Assembly (NCBI RefSeq): GCF_001562275.1
Contig: NZ_CP014304.1
Location: forward strand, 2,108,001-2,172,000
Direction of reading: 5' to 3'
From: Hymenobacter sp. PAMC 26628
Lineage (GTDB): Bacteria; Bacteroidota; Bacteroidia; Cytophagales; Hymenobacteraceae
Length of the DNA stretch: 64,000 nt
In this document: piece after piece, positions 7,915-17,142 of the stretch
Numbering within the stretch: the first letter of the stretch is position 1
Layout: the number at the start of each line of letters is the position of its first letter
Program-made: the position numbers and the translations under genes
Notes under the pieces: generated by a model
Database searches by the model: none
The model's input: the letters and a program-made list of their open reading frames with translations, nothing else
What the model was told of the DNA's origin: nothing

Positions 7915-9627
7915 TTAAAACGTGTAAGTCACCCCGCCGATGATGTTAATCCCCTTGACGGGGTAGCGGTAAAACCGCTGGTATTGACGGTTGGCGAGGT
8001 TATTACCCATTGCAAAGATGGATAAATTTGACGTAACGCGGTAATCGGCGCGCAGGTTGAGGTCGTAAATCGGCGACGTGGCGCGGTAAAAATCGGGCAC
8101 CTGGTTGACGTAGCTGACGCTGTAGCTGGCCGAGTAGAAGTAGGTTTCGACGCCCAGCAGCAGCTTGTCCGACACGTTGTAGGTGCCGAACACGGTGGCC
8201 TGGAACTCGGGCCGGCCGTAGGGCTGGGCCAGCGCCCGGGTGCCGTAGTGGTTGTAGTCGGCCCGGGCCCCCACGCGGTACTTTTCGCCCGTGCCGTACA
8301 GCGCCTCGGCGTGCAGGTTTACGTTGGTGGTGCCCTCGTCGTCGTACACCAGGTTGAACTTGTCCTGGTGCAACGGGTCGCTGAGGTAGAAGTACAGGTT
8401 CTTGTCGCGGCTGAAGGTCAGGCGGCCGTTCAGCTCCAGGCCACGCGCCGGGGCGGCGGTGAAGCCCGCGTACACGGTGGGGCCCCGGCGGGTGTCGGCT
8501 ACGTACACGTTGCGGTTCAGCCAGGGGTTTTCGGCGGTGATGTCGTTGCGCGTCACGCGCTGGATGGCCCCGCCCAGGCCCCCATACACGGTGAACTGCT
8601 CGGGCACCACGGCGTAGCCCACCCGGATGGCCGGGTACACGGCCCCGCGGCTCACGCCGTTGAGCAGGTCGGAGGAGTAGCCCAGGGTGAGGCCCAGGGC
8701 CAGGTTCAGGCGGTCGCGCTTCACCTCGTAGGCCGGCGTCACCTGCACGAAGTTGCGCGAGCGGGTGGCCGAGTCCTTATCGGTGATGAACGAGGCGTCG
8801 CCGTTCAGCACGAAGCGGCTTGTCTCGCTCAGGGCATAGCCCAGCTTGGCGTTCAGCAGCACGTTACTTTCAGAGGCCGAGAAGTGGTCGTTCCAGTACT
8901 TGTAGCCCACGCCCAGTTCGTATTGCAGCGGGGCGCTGGGGGCCTGGTTGCGGGCGTAGGCCCGGGCCCCGAAGCGCGTAAACACCTGCTTGAGGTCGCC
9001 GACATCGGGCGTGGGCTGGGGCACCGGCGAGGTGGCCGGGCCGGTATAGCCATAGAAGTTGTACCGCTCGCGGCTCACGTCCAGGGCCCCGCCGAAGGCC
9101 GCGTTGCCGCGGTAAATCTCGCCGGTTAGAGCGGCGCTGGTTTGCGACACGCCCGAGTTCTTGCCGTCTATGGGCCCGGTCAGCGAGTTGATGTGCTTGA
9201 GGTCGAGGCCGTAGCTGTGGTCGGTGCTGCGGGCGCTGTGCAGGTAGGCCCGGCCGTAGAAGGTGCCGTAGTTGCCGATGCCCGCCTTGAGGTAGTTGCC
9301 GGTGAGCGGCGCCAGCTCCTCCTGCTTGATGGTGAGCACCTGCACCGAGGGAACGAGGCGGTCGGGCGGCAGCCGGAAATCGGGGAAAGTGTAGGCCGGG
9401 GCCGCCGTGGTTTTGGGCGAGGCAGGCACCGCAATTTTGTCGAAGTTGCGGGGGGCCGTGCCCAGCTCGTTCACGCGGTCCTTCACAATCTCAATCTCCG
9501 CCTCCTGAATGGTGCCGCCCTTGCGGGGCTTAGTGGGCTGGGCCTGGGCCAAAGCGGGCAGGGCCCCGGCCAGCAGCAGCCCCGCTCCTATTGTGCGGCG
9601 TGAATGCTGGGTTATAATATACTTCAT
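7915..9627 (-). CDS. TonB-dependent-receptor-like outer-membrane beta-barrel protein without plug domain
   Basis: 570 residues. A signal peptide (about 1-29, ending LPALAQAQ) and a short periplasmic stretch rich in charged residues are followed from about residue 90 by alternating amphipathic strands. It ends in the aromatic C-terminal strand GGVTYTF typical of outer-membrane barrels. Segments such as YDLNLRADYRVTSNLSIFAMGNNLANRQY match the C-terminal region of TonB-dependent receptors, but there is no recognisable plug domain or TonB box. Start ATG at 9627 gives the signal peptide; the upstream open frame is AT-rich repeat. It is transcribed after the TPR gene on the same strand and may be coexpressed with it. 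Confidence 0.72.
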   Translation of the reverse strand: MKYIITQHSRRTIGAGLLLAGALPALAQAQPTKPRKGGTIQEAEIEIVKDRVNELGTAPRNFDKIAVPASPKTTAAPAYTFPDFRLPPDRLVPSVQVLTIKQEELAPLTGNYLKAGIGNYGTFYGRAYLHSARSTDHSYGLDLKHINSLTGPIDGKNSGVSQTSAALTGEIYRGNAAFGGALDVSRERYNFYGYTGPATSPVPQPTPDVGDLKQVFTRFGARAYARNQAPSAPLQYELGVGYKYWNDHFSASESNVLLNAKLGYALSETSRFVLNGDASFITDKDSATRSRNFVQVTPAYEVKRDRLNLALGLTLGYSSDLLNGVSRGAVYPAIRVGYAVVPEQFTVYGGLGGAIQRVTRNDITAENPWLNRNVYVADTRRGPTVYAGFTAAPARGLELNGRLTFSRDKNLYFYLSDPLHQDKFNLVYDDEGTTNVNLHAEALYGTGEKYRVGARADYNHYGTRALAQPYGRPEFQATVFGTYNVSDKLLLGVETYFYSASYSVSYVNQVPDFYRATSPIYDLNLRADYRVTSNLSIFAMGNNLANRQYQRFYRYPVKGINIIGGVTYTF

Positions 9628-9652
9628 TAGTAAGGAGATAAGCAGAGAGTTT

Positions 9653-9826
9653 TCAATTAAAAATGATGAATTAAAAATTAAAAATTGAGCGGTCCCGATT
9701 TGCGTTTTTAGGGCCCCAGCGGCCGGTTTCGCACAGAGTTCACGGAGTTTCACAGAGCAGAATTGCTGGGTGAGTGCTGGCGTGACGGTCCTGGTTTTTA
9801 ATTTATAATTCTTAATTTTTAATTGA
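9653..9826. repeat. AT-rich inverted repeats around a GC-rich core
   Basis: Left arm 9653-9690 (tcaattaaaaatgatgaatt...) and right arm 9794-9826 (...cttaatttttaattgac) are reverse-complementary with few mismatches and enclose about 100 bases of ordinary composition. The right arm contains the stop codon of the TPR gene. A second AT-rich inverted repeat of the same vocabulary lies on the other side of that gene. Confidence 0.6.
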
Positions 9827-12800
9827 CTTGGTGCTGTCGGGGGCTGGCGCGGCGCGGCGCAACGTGTCGGCGGGGGCCCCGGCGGCCGGGGTCGTGGCCG
9901 GCGCCAAGCCGCTGCGGGGCGCGGTCGGCTGGCTGCGCGGGGCCGTCGCAGCGCCCTTGGCGGGGGCCGGCGCGGGCTTGGCGGGCGCGGCTTTGGTGGG
10001 CCGGGCGGGAGTGGCTTTGATCGGGGCGGCGGCATCGTCGGGGCCCAGGGCGGCTAGCTTTTCGCGGGCGCCGGCCACGATTTCGGGCACCGGGAATTTG
10101 TTGTCGATGATGGAATTGAGCGTGCCGCGGGCCTGGAAGTTGTCGCCCTGGGCGGCGTACACGTCGGCCACCAGCAGGAAGGCCCGGCCCTGCCACAGCT
10201 CGAAGTTGCCGAAGTCGCTGTTGTTGCGCAGGGCCGTTTTCAGGGCCTCGTCGTACTGCTTTTGCTTGAACTGGGTGTCGGCCAGCAGGTAGTTGGCCTC
10301 GGCCCCGACCGCGTCGCCCGGCGCGGCGGCCACGGTGGCGGCCAGCTCGGTGGCAGCCTGGTCGAGGGCCCCGGTGCGGTAGCTGGCCTTGCCCAGGTAG
10401 AGCAGCGCGGCGTTGGTGGCGCTGGCGGGGGCCCCGGCCTGGGTGCGCAGCTCCTCGGCCACGCGGCGGGTGGCGGGGTAGTCGGCGCTTTCGTACTCGG
10501 CCTTCAGCAGGCCCAGGGTGGCGTTGGCCACCTCGCGGCGGTTGGTGCTGGCCGTGCGCAGCCGGGTGTAGTACTCGATGGCCTCGGGGTAGTTCTGGGT
10601 TTCGAGGTCGAGGTCGGCGGCGCGGCCCAGGGCCCGGTTCACGAACTCGCTCTTGTTCTCCGTCACCACGGCGCGCAGGCGCGGCAGGGCCTCGGCCTTG
10701 TTGCCGGTTTTCAGGTACGAGTCGGCCAGGTAGTAGCGGGCGTTGGCGCCCAGGGCATTGTCGGGGTACTGCTTGAGGAAGCCTTCCAGGCGCTGGATGG
10801 CCTGGGGGTACTTCTCGGCCAGGTACAGCGACTTGGCCGCCTCCAGCTCCACGCTTTCGGTGGCCTTGCTGTCGGGGTTCTGGGCCTTAAAGGCGGCCAA
10901 GGCCCCATCGAAGTCCTCCGTTTTGCCCTGCGCGGCCAGGCTTTCCTGCAAGCTGTAGATGGCCTGGTTAGCGGCATCCGAGCGCGGGAAGTCTGTCAGC
11001 ACGCGGCGGAAATCGGCCACGGCGGCGTCCTGCTTTTGCAGGTTGGCGTAGGCCACGCCGCGCTTTTGCAGGGCCTGGGGCACGAGCGGGCTGCTGGGCC
11101 GGCCGGTGATGAGCTTCGTGAAGCCGTCCACCGCCGGCTGGTAGTCGCCGGCCTCAAACGCCAGCTGCGCCTGCTGGAAGGCGGCCTGCTCGGCGTAGCG
11201 CGAGTTAGGGCTCGTGCGCAGCAGCGTGGCCAAGGTTTGGTCGGCCTCGGCGCGGCGGCCCATCTGGCCCAGCGTCACGCCCTTTTGGTAGTAGGCGTAG
11301 TCTTTGTCGGAGGCGTTGGCCTGAATCACCTTGTCGTAGCCGGCCAGCGCGGGCGCGTAGCTTTTGGCCACGTAGCTGAGGTCGGCCAGGCGCAGGGTGG
11401 CGTCGTAGTAATTGGCGTCGCGGGTTTTGCTGGCGTCGTCGGCCGCCAGGTAGGCCTGGAACTGGGGCCGGGCCTGGGCGTACTGCTTCGTATTATAGTA
11501 GGCGTAGCCGAGGCCGTAGCGGGCGCGCTGCTCGAAGGCCACTTCGTCGGGCGACACGCCGCCCTGGCGCACGGTGCGGGCCGCAGCGGCGTAGGCCGTG
11601 GCGGCCTCGGGGTAGCGCTGGCCCACGCTGTAAACCTCGCCCCGCAGCACCTGCGCGGCGGCCCGCAGCGCATCGTCCGACGGGTACTTGAGCGACTTGT
11701 CCAGCAGTGCCAGCGCCGGGTCGTACTGCCCGGCGTTGTAAAGCGTGGCGGCCTGGGCGTAGGTCACGCGCTGGTAGGTGGCGTTCAGTTTGGGGCCCCG
11801 GTCGTCGAGGCCTTCGAGGTAGTCGATGGCCGCAGCGTAGTCGGTGGAGGCCAGAAAGCCGCTGCTCAGCAAGTCGTCCACGGTGGCCTGGTTGGCCGAG
11901 CGCGGGAACTTGCGGCGGAAGTCCCGGAGCACGGCCACCACTTCGGCCTGGTTGCCCAGCTCGGCCTGCACCTGGGCGAGCTTGAGGGTGGCGTTTTCGG
12001 CCACGTCCTTCTGCACGGGGCCCTGGCGGGCGGCCTCGAAGGCCGTGACGGCCTGGGGCTTCTGGCCGGCTTGCAGGTAGCTCAGGCCCAAGTGGTAGGC
12101 GGCGTTCTGGCCCAGCGTGTCGCGGTGGGCGGCCACGGCGCGCAGGTTGGTGATGGCGCCTTTGTAGTCGCCGGTTTTGTAGTTGGCGAAGCCGATTTTG
12201 TATTGCAGTGCCGGCTCAATCTTGTTTTTGCGGGCGGCCGCGTACTGGTCGTAGTAGCCCACGGCCTGCTTGTAGTCCGTTTTCTGGTAGTAGGCGTCGC
12301 CCACCAGCAGCTGGATTTCGTTGGCGTTCTGAGGCGGCGGGGTTTGGCGCAGGCGGGGCGCGGCGTAGGCAATCAGGCCGTCGTAGTCGCCTTCCTTGTA
12401 GTAAATCTGCGTCATGATGGCCGGCACCACGGGCTTGTAATCGTCGTTTTGCTCGGCCACGGCCAGGTCGGCGCGGGCGGCGGCGTAGGCCCCGGCGCGG
12501 TAGCCGAGGTAGCCGGCGTAGTAGGCGCTGGCGTAGCGGTAGGGCCCCTGGGCCTGCTTGCTGCGGTCGAACAGCAGACGGGCCTGGTCGTAGTCCTTCT
12601 GCTGGAAGTGGCTGTAGGCCAGCTTAAAATCGGACTCGGCCCGCTGCCCATCGCTGAGGTTGGCGGGGGCCACCTTCTGGAAGTAGGCAATGGCCTGCGG
12701 GTAGTTCTGCTGGTCGAAGTAGAACTTGCCCAGCTCGAAGTAGGCCACCGCGGCGCGCGGGTGGGCCGGGTGGGCGGCCACGAAGGCCAGCACGAGGCCC

Positions 12801-13090
12801 TCGGCGTCGGGGTGCAGCAGGTAGAGGCCGCTCACGGCGTAGTAGTACTCGGCGTCGGCGGTGCGGTCGCGGGCCAGGGGCTCCTGGCGGCCGGTGCGGC
12901 GCGGCTCCACGTCCAGGTACTGCTGGAAGGCCACCTGGGCGGCCCCGTACTGCTGGCGGTCGAACAGCTCGAGCCCTTCCTGGAAAAACCGCTCGTCGCT
13001 GGCAAACACCTGGGTTTGCTGGGCCAGGGCGGCCGCCGGGGCCGCCGCCGTGAGCGTGGCGGCCAGCGCCAGCCGGGGAAATAGCTTCAT
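9812..13090 (-). CDS. Large exported tetratricopeptide-repeat protein
   Basis: 1092 residues. A signal peptide (about 1-24, ending AAALAQQ) is followed by at least 15-20 TPR or TPR-like helical pairs through about residue 1020 (for example YPQAIAYFQKVAPANLSDGQ, YDQARLLFDRSKQAQGPY, ARYYLADSYLKTGNKAEALP). The tail is low-complexity Ala/Pro/Lys. TPR arrays scaffold protein complexes; a signal peptide places this one in the periplasm or outer membrane, and the family is often annotated near gliding or outer-membrane genes in Bacteroidota. The specific role is unknown. Start chosen at the ATG opening the signal peptide (MKLFPRLALAATL); 16 extra upstream codons are open. AT-rich inverted repeats bracket the gene, and its stop lies inside one of them. 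Confidence 0.8.
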   Translation of the reverse strand: MKLFPRLALAATLTAAAPAAALAQQTQVFASDERFFQEGLELFDRQQYGAAQVAFQQYLDVEPRRTGRQEPLARDRTADAEYYYAVSGLYLLHPDAEGLVLAFVAAHPAHPRAAVAYFELGKFYFDQQNYPQAIAYFQKVAPANLSDGQRAESDFKLAYSHFQQKDYDQARLLFDRSKQAQGPYRYASAYYAGYLGYRAGAYAAARADLAVAEQNDDYKPVVPAIMTQIYYKEGDYDGLIAYAAPRLRQTPPPQNANEIQLLVGDAYYQKTDYKQAVGYYDQYAAARKNKIEPALQYKIGFANYKTGDYKGAITNLRAVAAHRDTLGQNAAYHLGLSYLQAGQKPQAVTAFEAARQGPVQKDVAENATLKLAQVQAELGNQAEVVAVLRDFRRKFPRSANQATVDDLLSSGFLASTDYAAAIDYLEGLDDRGPKLNATYQRVTYAQAATLYNAGQYDPALALLDKSLKYPSDDALRAAAQVLRGEVYSVGQRYPEAATAYAAAARTVRQGGVSPDEVAFEQRARYGLGYAYYNTKQYAQARPQFQAYLAADDASKTRDANYYDATLRLADLSYVAKSYAPALAGYDKVIQANASDKDYAYYQKGVTLGQMGRRAEADQTLATLLRTSPNSRYAEQAAFQQAQLAFEAGDYQPAVDGFTKLITGRPSSPLVPQALQKRGVAYANLQKQDAAVADFRRVLTDFPRSDAANQAIYSLQESLAAQGKTEDFDGALAAFKAQNPDSKATESVELEAAKSLYLAEKYPQAIQRLEGFLKQYPDNALGANARYYLADSYLKTGNKAEALPRLRAVVTENKSEFVNRALGRAADLDLETQNYPEAIEYYTRLRTASTNRREVANATLGLLKAEYESADYPATRRVAEELRTQAGAPASATNAALLYLGKASYRTGALDQAATELAATVAAAPGDAVGAEANYLLADTQFKQKQYDEALKTALRNNSDFGNFELWQGRAFLLVADVYAAQGDNFQARGTLNSIIDNKFPVPEIVAGAREKLAALGPDDAAAPIKATPARPTKAAPAKPAPAPAKGAATAPRSQPTAPRSGLAPATTPAAGAPADTLRRAAPAPDSTKSIKN

Positions 13091-13135
13091 CGGGAAATGG
13101 TAGCGTGAAGGGGCCGCGAGGGGCCCGGGAGGCAT

Positions 13136-13143
13136 CAAAAGTA
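13136..13143 (-). promoter_or_regulatory. Candidate -7 box of the TPR gene
   Basis: TACTTTTG on the minus strand fits TAnnTTTG and lies 45 bases before the chosen TPR start. A -33 partner is not clear. Confidence 0.3.
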
Positions 13144-13197
13144 GACAAAAATGGTGCGCAAGGCCCCGGCGGGCCTTTTCGGGCCCCAGGCCAACGC

Positions 13198-13470
13198 CGG
13201 GAATAATTAAAAATTATGAATTAGAAATTATGAATTAAAAGCGCAGCAGTAGGTTCTCCTGCCCTTTTAATTTCTAATTCATAGTTGAGCGGTGGTTTAA
13301 AATGAGGTGGTCCGGCGAATTGCCCGCAAGGCTTCGTCGGATCACTCGCACTAAAAAATAGCGGTTTTAAGACCTCACTAGCGTGGTCCGACGACGGAAA
13401 AATTCGCCGAACCACCCCACTTTAGGCCACCGCCTAATTTCTAATTCATAATTTTTAATTCATAATTATT
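13198..13470. repeat. Nested foldback element, about 270 bp
   Basis: The 388-base spacer upstream of the TPR gene holds a symmetrical structure. Outer AT-rich arms (13198-13240 and 13432-13470) enclose a 33-nt arm pair (13289-13321 with 13401-13433; 28 of 33 match and every difference is a transition), which encloses a third pair (13331-13345 with 13383-13397, 12 of 15). A further AT-rich segment (13263-13283) repeats the outer word. No coding frame of note is present. It resembles a MITE-like element or a structured RNA. Confidence 0.6.
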
Positions 13471-13478
13471 CCAATGCC

Positions 13479-14465
13479 CTACCACAGCTGGTGCACCAGC
13501 GGCCGGATGCGGCGCTGGTACACGTCGCGCACGGCGGCCATTTGGCCGATTTCCAGGGGTGGCAGGTCGGCGGCGCGCAGGTTGCTTTCGAGCTGGGCGG
13601 GGCGCGAGGCCCCCGGAATCACGCAGCTCACTTCGTCGAACATCAGCACCCAGCGCAAGGCCGCCGCGGCCAAGGCCCCCTCGCCGGGAAACACGGCCTT
13701 CAGCTCCTCCACGGCGGCCAGGCCGGTGGCGTAGTCCACGCCGGCGAAGGTTTCGCCCTTGTCGAAGGCCGCGCCGTCGCGGTTGAAATGGCGGTGGTCG
13801 TCGGGGGCAAACTCGGTCTGGGGCCCAAACTTGCCCGTGAGCAAGCCGCTGGCCAGCGGCACCCGCACGATGATGCCCACGTCGCGGCGCTTGGCTTCCG
13901 GAAAGAGCAGCTCGGCCGGGCGCTGGCGAAACAGGTTGAAGATGACTTGCAGCGTGGCCACGTTGGGGTATTCCAGGGCCTTGAGGCCTTCCTCCACCCG
14001 CTCCACGCTCACGCCCAGGTTTTGCACTTTGCCTTCTTCGCGCAGCTTATCGAACAGCTCGAAGATTTCGGGGCGGTAGAACACGTCGGTGGGCGGGCAG
14101 TGCAGCTGCACCAGGTCGAGGGCGTCGAGGCCGGTGTTGCGCAGGCTGTCCTCCACGAAGCCGCGCAGGGCGGCGGGCTGGTAGGCTTCGTTGGTATGGG
14201 GCTGGAGGCGGCGGCCGCACTTGGTGGCCACGAAAATGCGCTCGGACCGGCGGCGCACCAGCCGGCCCACGGCGGCCTCGCTGGCCCCGTCGCCGTACAC
14301 GTCGGCCGTGTCGATGAAATTAACACCAGCATCGGCTGCGGCGTCGAGGATGGCGTCGGCGGTGGCGTCGGAAAAGGGTTCGCCCCACTTGCCGCCTACC
14401 TGCCAGGTGCCGAGGCTGATTTCAGAAACAGAGAAGCCGGTTTTGCCGAGGGTGCGGTGGTGCAT
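13479..14465 (-). CDS. Aldo/keto reductase
   Basis: 328 residues, standard for an AKR (beta/alpha)8 barrel that reduces aldehydes or ketones with NADPH. The catalytic tetrad is visible: Asp52 and Tyr57 in FIDTADVYGDG, Lys82 in FVATKCG and His122 in LVQLHCPP. The C-terminal cofactor-binding segment is VIPGASRPAQLESNL. Start ATG at 14465 gives the family N-terminus MHHRTLGKTGFSVSEISLGT. Substrate cannot be told from sequence. It is a single gene, divergent from the RCC1-repeat gene. Confidence 0.92.
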   Translation of the reverse strand: MHHRTLGKTGFSVSEISLGTWQVGGKWGEPFSDATADAILDAAADAGVNFIDTADVYGDGASEAAVGRLVRRRSERIFVATKCGRRLQPHTNEAYQPAALRGFVEDSLRNTGLDALDLVQLHCPPTDVFYRPEIFELFDKLREEGKVQNLGVSVERVEEGLKALEYPNVATLQVIFNLFRQRPAELLFPEAKRRDVGIIVRVPLASGLLTGKFGPQTEFAPDDHRHFNRDGAAFDKGETFAGVDYATGLAAVEELKAVFPGEGALAAAALRWVLMFDEVSCVIPGASRPAQLESNLRAADLPPLEIGQMAAVRDVYQRRIRPLVHQLW

Positions 14466-14760
14466 AAGGAAAGGGAAAGGAGGAAGGAAAATGGCAGTGT
14501 GAAAGCCGCGCGGCCCGGACTGGGGCCCCGCGTGTGGCCCCGTTAACGTACTTTGGCCGCTGCCGTTCGATTCTTGGTGCCCGCCCCCCGTCCTTGTCCG
14601 TCTGCCGCGTTGCCCGCCTCCGCAAGCGCTTCGGGGCCCGGCGGGCATTAGCTGGCATTGGGGCGCCGCCGAACTACTTTATCTTATGCCCGAAGTAGGC
14701 CCTCTTTGCCGCGGGGGCGCTTCTTACTGCTATTTCTGTCGCATCTATTACGTTGATTTT

Positions 14761-17013
14761 ATGGTTGTTTTTTCCGCGCGTCCGGGGGCTTTGCTCGCTT
14801 TGCTTTTGTTTTTGCTGCTGCGTTGGGGGGACCCGGCCCACGCCCAGCGCATCGCCGCTGGCAGCAACAACACCTATTCCATCCAGCCCGACGGCACGCT
14901 CTGGGCCTGGGGCGAAGATTACTACGGCCAGCTCGGCCGGAACAACTTGGGCAACCAGCCCGCCCCGGTGCAGGTGGGCTCCGACACGAACTGGAAAAGC
15001 GTCAGCGCGGGCTCGTTTTACGTCCTGGCCGTGCGCACCGACGGCACCCTCTGGGCCTGGGGCCTCAATACCAACGGCCAGTTGGGAACTGGCAATACCA
15101 CCGACCAAAGCGCCCCGGTGCAGGTGGGCACCGCCACCACTTGGCAGAGCGTGGCGGCCGGCTACCGGCTCGCGGTGGCCATCCGCACCGACGGCACCCT
15201 CTGGACTTGGGGCAGCAACACCGACGGCACGAGCGTCAACTTGCTCGCCCCCGTACAGGTGGGCACGGCCACGTGGAAGCAGGCCAGCGCCGGCACAAAC
15301 AACATCCTGGCCGTGCGCACCGACGGCACCCTCTGGGCCTGGGGCAATAATTACTCGGGCCAGCTCGGCACCGGCACCACGCCCGGGACGCCCGTGGTTG
15401 CGCCCACGCAAGTGGGCACCGCCACTAACTGGCAAAGCGCGGCCTTGGGCCAGAACTACGCCACCGCGGTGCGTACGGACGGCACCCTCTGGGCCTGGGG
15501 CCAAAATTATTACGGCCAGCTCGGCACCGGCAACACCACCGCCCAGCCGCTGCCCGTGCAGGTGGGCCGCGGCGCGGCGTGGCAAGCCGTGGCCGCCGGC
15601 TACACCCACGCGGTGGCCCTGCGCGCCGACGGCACCCTCTGGACCTGGGGCAACAACGGCGCTGGCCGGCTCGGCAACGGGGCGGAGCTCCACTACGCGC
15701 CGGCGCCGGTGGCCCTGCCCAGCACGTGGCGCAGCGTTGCCGCCGGCTACTACCACACGGCGGCCGTGCGCGCCGACGGCACCCTCTGGAGCTGGGGCTA
15801 CAACTACAACGGCGAACTGGGCCTGGGCACGACCGTGGACCGCGCTACCCCCGGCCAAATTGGCACGGCCACGGATTGGCAGCGCGTAGTAGCCGGCGAC
15901 CACCACACGCTGGCCCTGCGCACCAACGGCACCTTGTGGGCCTGGGGCGCCAACTTCGACAATGAACTGGGCCTGGGCACTACCACCAGCCAGAGCGCCC
16001 CGGTGCAAGTGGGCACCGCCGCCTGGCTAAGCGTAGCTGCCGGCCAGTTCCACACGGTGGCCGTGCGCGCCGACGGTACCCTGTGGGCCTGGGGCTCCAA
16101 CTTCGACGGCCAACTCGGCAACGGTACGGCGGCCTCCGCGCCCACTCCCACGCAAGTGGGCACCGCCACGAACTGGCAGAGCGTGGCGGCCGGCTCGTTG
16201 CATAGCCTGGCTCTGCGCACCGACGGCACCTTGTGGGCCTGGGGCAACAATGACAATGGCCAACTCGGCAATGGCACCGCCACTACTCAACGCGTCCCCG
16301 TGCAGGTGGGCACCGCCGCTTGGCAGAGTGCAGCGGCGGGCCAGTACCACAGCCTAGCCGTGCGCGCCGACGGCACGCTCTGGGCCTGGGGCAACAACGA
16401 CTACAACCAACTCGGGAGCTTCTTCTACGGCGACCAGTTGGCGCCCGTGCAAGTGGGGCCCGACGCCAACTGGCGCAGCACAAGCGCCGCCGCTTTGCTC
16501 TCGCTGGCGGTGCGCGCCGACGGCTCCCTCTGGGCCTGGGGCTACAATTACGAAGGGCAGCTTGGCAACGGCACCACTGCGGCCAGCGGCTTGCCCGAAG
16601 CCGTCATCGGCGGGGCCAGCTGGCAAAGCGCCGCGGCCGGCGGCAGCCAAACCGCCGCCCTGCGCGCCGACGGCACGCTCTGGACGTGGGGCAGCAACGA
16701 CTACGGCCAGCTCGGCAACGGCACCGTGGCCAACCCTTTGCCCATTTACATTCCGTTCGCCGGCACGGCCCTGGCCACGGCGCCCGCCAGCGCCGCCGCC
16801 GGCTGGCACCTGGCCCCCAACCCCGCCCACGGCCAAGTGCTGCTGCGGGGCTTAAGCGGTAAAGCCGCCGTGCAGTTATTTGACGCGCAGGGCCGGCTGG
16901 TGCGCACTGCCGCCGGGCCCGCCGTGGCGCTCGATGGCCTCGCCCCCGGCCTCTACCTGCTGCAAGCCACGGCCGGCGGCACCACCCGTACCCAGCGCCT
17001 GGTGGTAGAATAA
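14761..17013 (+). CDS. Secreted RCC1-repeat (beta-propeller) protein with T9SS sorting domain
   Basis: 750 residues. A signal peptide (about 1-30, ending GDPAHAQ) is followed by 13 RCC1-type repeats, each with a core like VRADGTLWAWGNN..GQLG and a linker PVQVGTATNWQSVAAG; this predicts about two seven-bladed propellers. The C-terminus (about 678-750, WHLAPNPAHGQVLLRGL to TRTQRLVVE) is a type A T9SS sorting domain, so the protein should pass the outer membrane and be anchored or released. The repeats are also alike in DNA (gacggcaccctctgggcctg recurs), pointing to recent expansion or gene conversion. Start at ATG 14761 opens the signal peptide. A strong terminator follows at 17041. Confidence 0.88.
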   Translation: MVVFSARPGALLALLLFLLLRWGDPAHAQRIAAGSNNTYSIQPDGTLWAWGEDYYGQLGRNNLGNQPAPVQVGSDTNWKSVSAGSFYVLAVRTDGTLWAWGLNTNGQLGTGNTTDQSAPVQVGTATTWQSVAAGYRLAVAIRTDGTLWTWGSNTDGTSVNLLAPVQVGTATWKQASAGTNNILAVRTDGTLWAWGNNYSGQLGTGTTPGTPVVAPTQVGTATNWQSAALGQNYATAVRTDGTLWAWGQNYYGQLGTGNTTAQPLPVQVGRGAAWQAVAAGYTHAVALRADGTLWTWGNNGAGRLGNGAELHYAPAPVALPSTWRSVAAGYYHTAAVRADGTLWSWGYNYNGELGLGTTVDRATPGQIGTATDWQRVVAGDHHTLALRTNGTLWAWGANFDNELGLGTTTSQSAPVQVGTAAWLSVAAGQFHTVAVRADGTLWAWGSNFDGQLGNGTAASAPTPTQVGTATNWQSVAAGSLHSLALRTDGTLWAWGNNDNGQLGNGTATTQRVPVQVGTAAWQSAAAGQYHSLAVRADGTLWAWGNNDYNQLGSFFYGDQLAPVQVGPDANWRSTSAAALLSLAVRADGSLWAWGYNYEGQLGNGTTAASGLPEAVIGGASWQSAAAGGSQTAALRADGTLWTWGSNDYGQLGNGTVANPLPIYIPFAGTALATAPASAAAGWHLAPNPAHGQVLLRGLSGKAAVQLFDAQGRLVRTAAGPAVALDGLAPGLYLLQATAGGTTRTQRLVVE

Positions 17014-17040
17014 CGACCTAGCCGGTTGCGCATTTGCTAC

Positions 17041-17071
17041 GCCCCTGCCCTCGCTGGCAGGGGCTTTTTTT
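17041..17071 (+). terminator. Rho-independent terminator after the RCC1-repeat gene
   Basis: The 9-bp stem gcccctgcc / ggcaggggc (17041-17049 with 17056-17064) is followed by seven T. Confidence 0.85.
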
Positions 17072-17142
17072 GGGTGGCGCGGTATGAGCCCGGCCGATGC
17101 GGGCCGGGGCCCCACCGGGCCGCCGTATCTTGCCGCCTGCTC

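Noticed and set aside
10262..13084. 940-residue open frame on the plus strand opposite the TPR gene
   Set aside because: It is the antisense shadow of a high-GC TPR gene; the translation is Gly/Val/Leu low-complexity without any motif or start context, while the minus strand has a signal peptide and clear TPRs.
14674..16836. Long minus-strand frames (444 and 160 residues) opposite the RCC1 gene
   Set aside because: Repetitive VGAPGPEGAVGAH-like sequence is the mirror of RCC1 repeats; the plus-strand protein has signal peptide, repeats and a T9SS domain.
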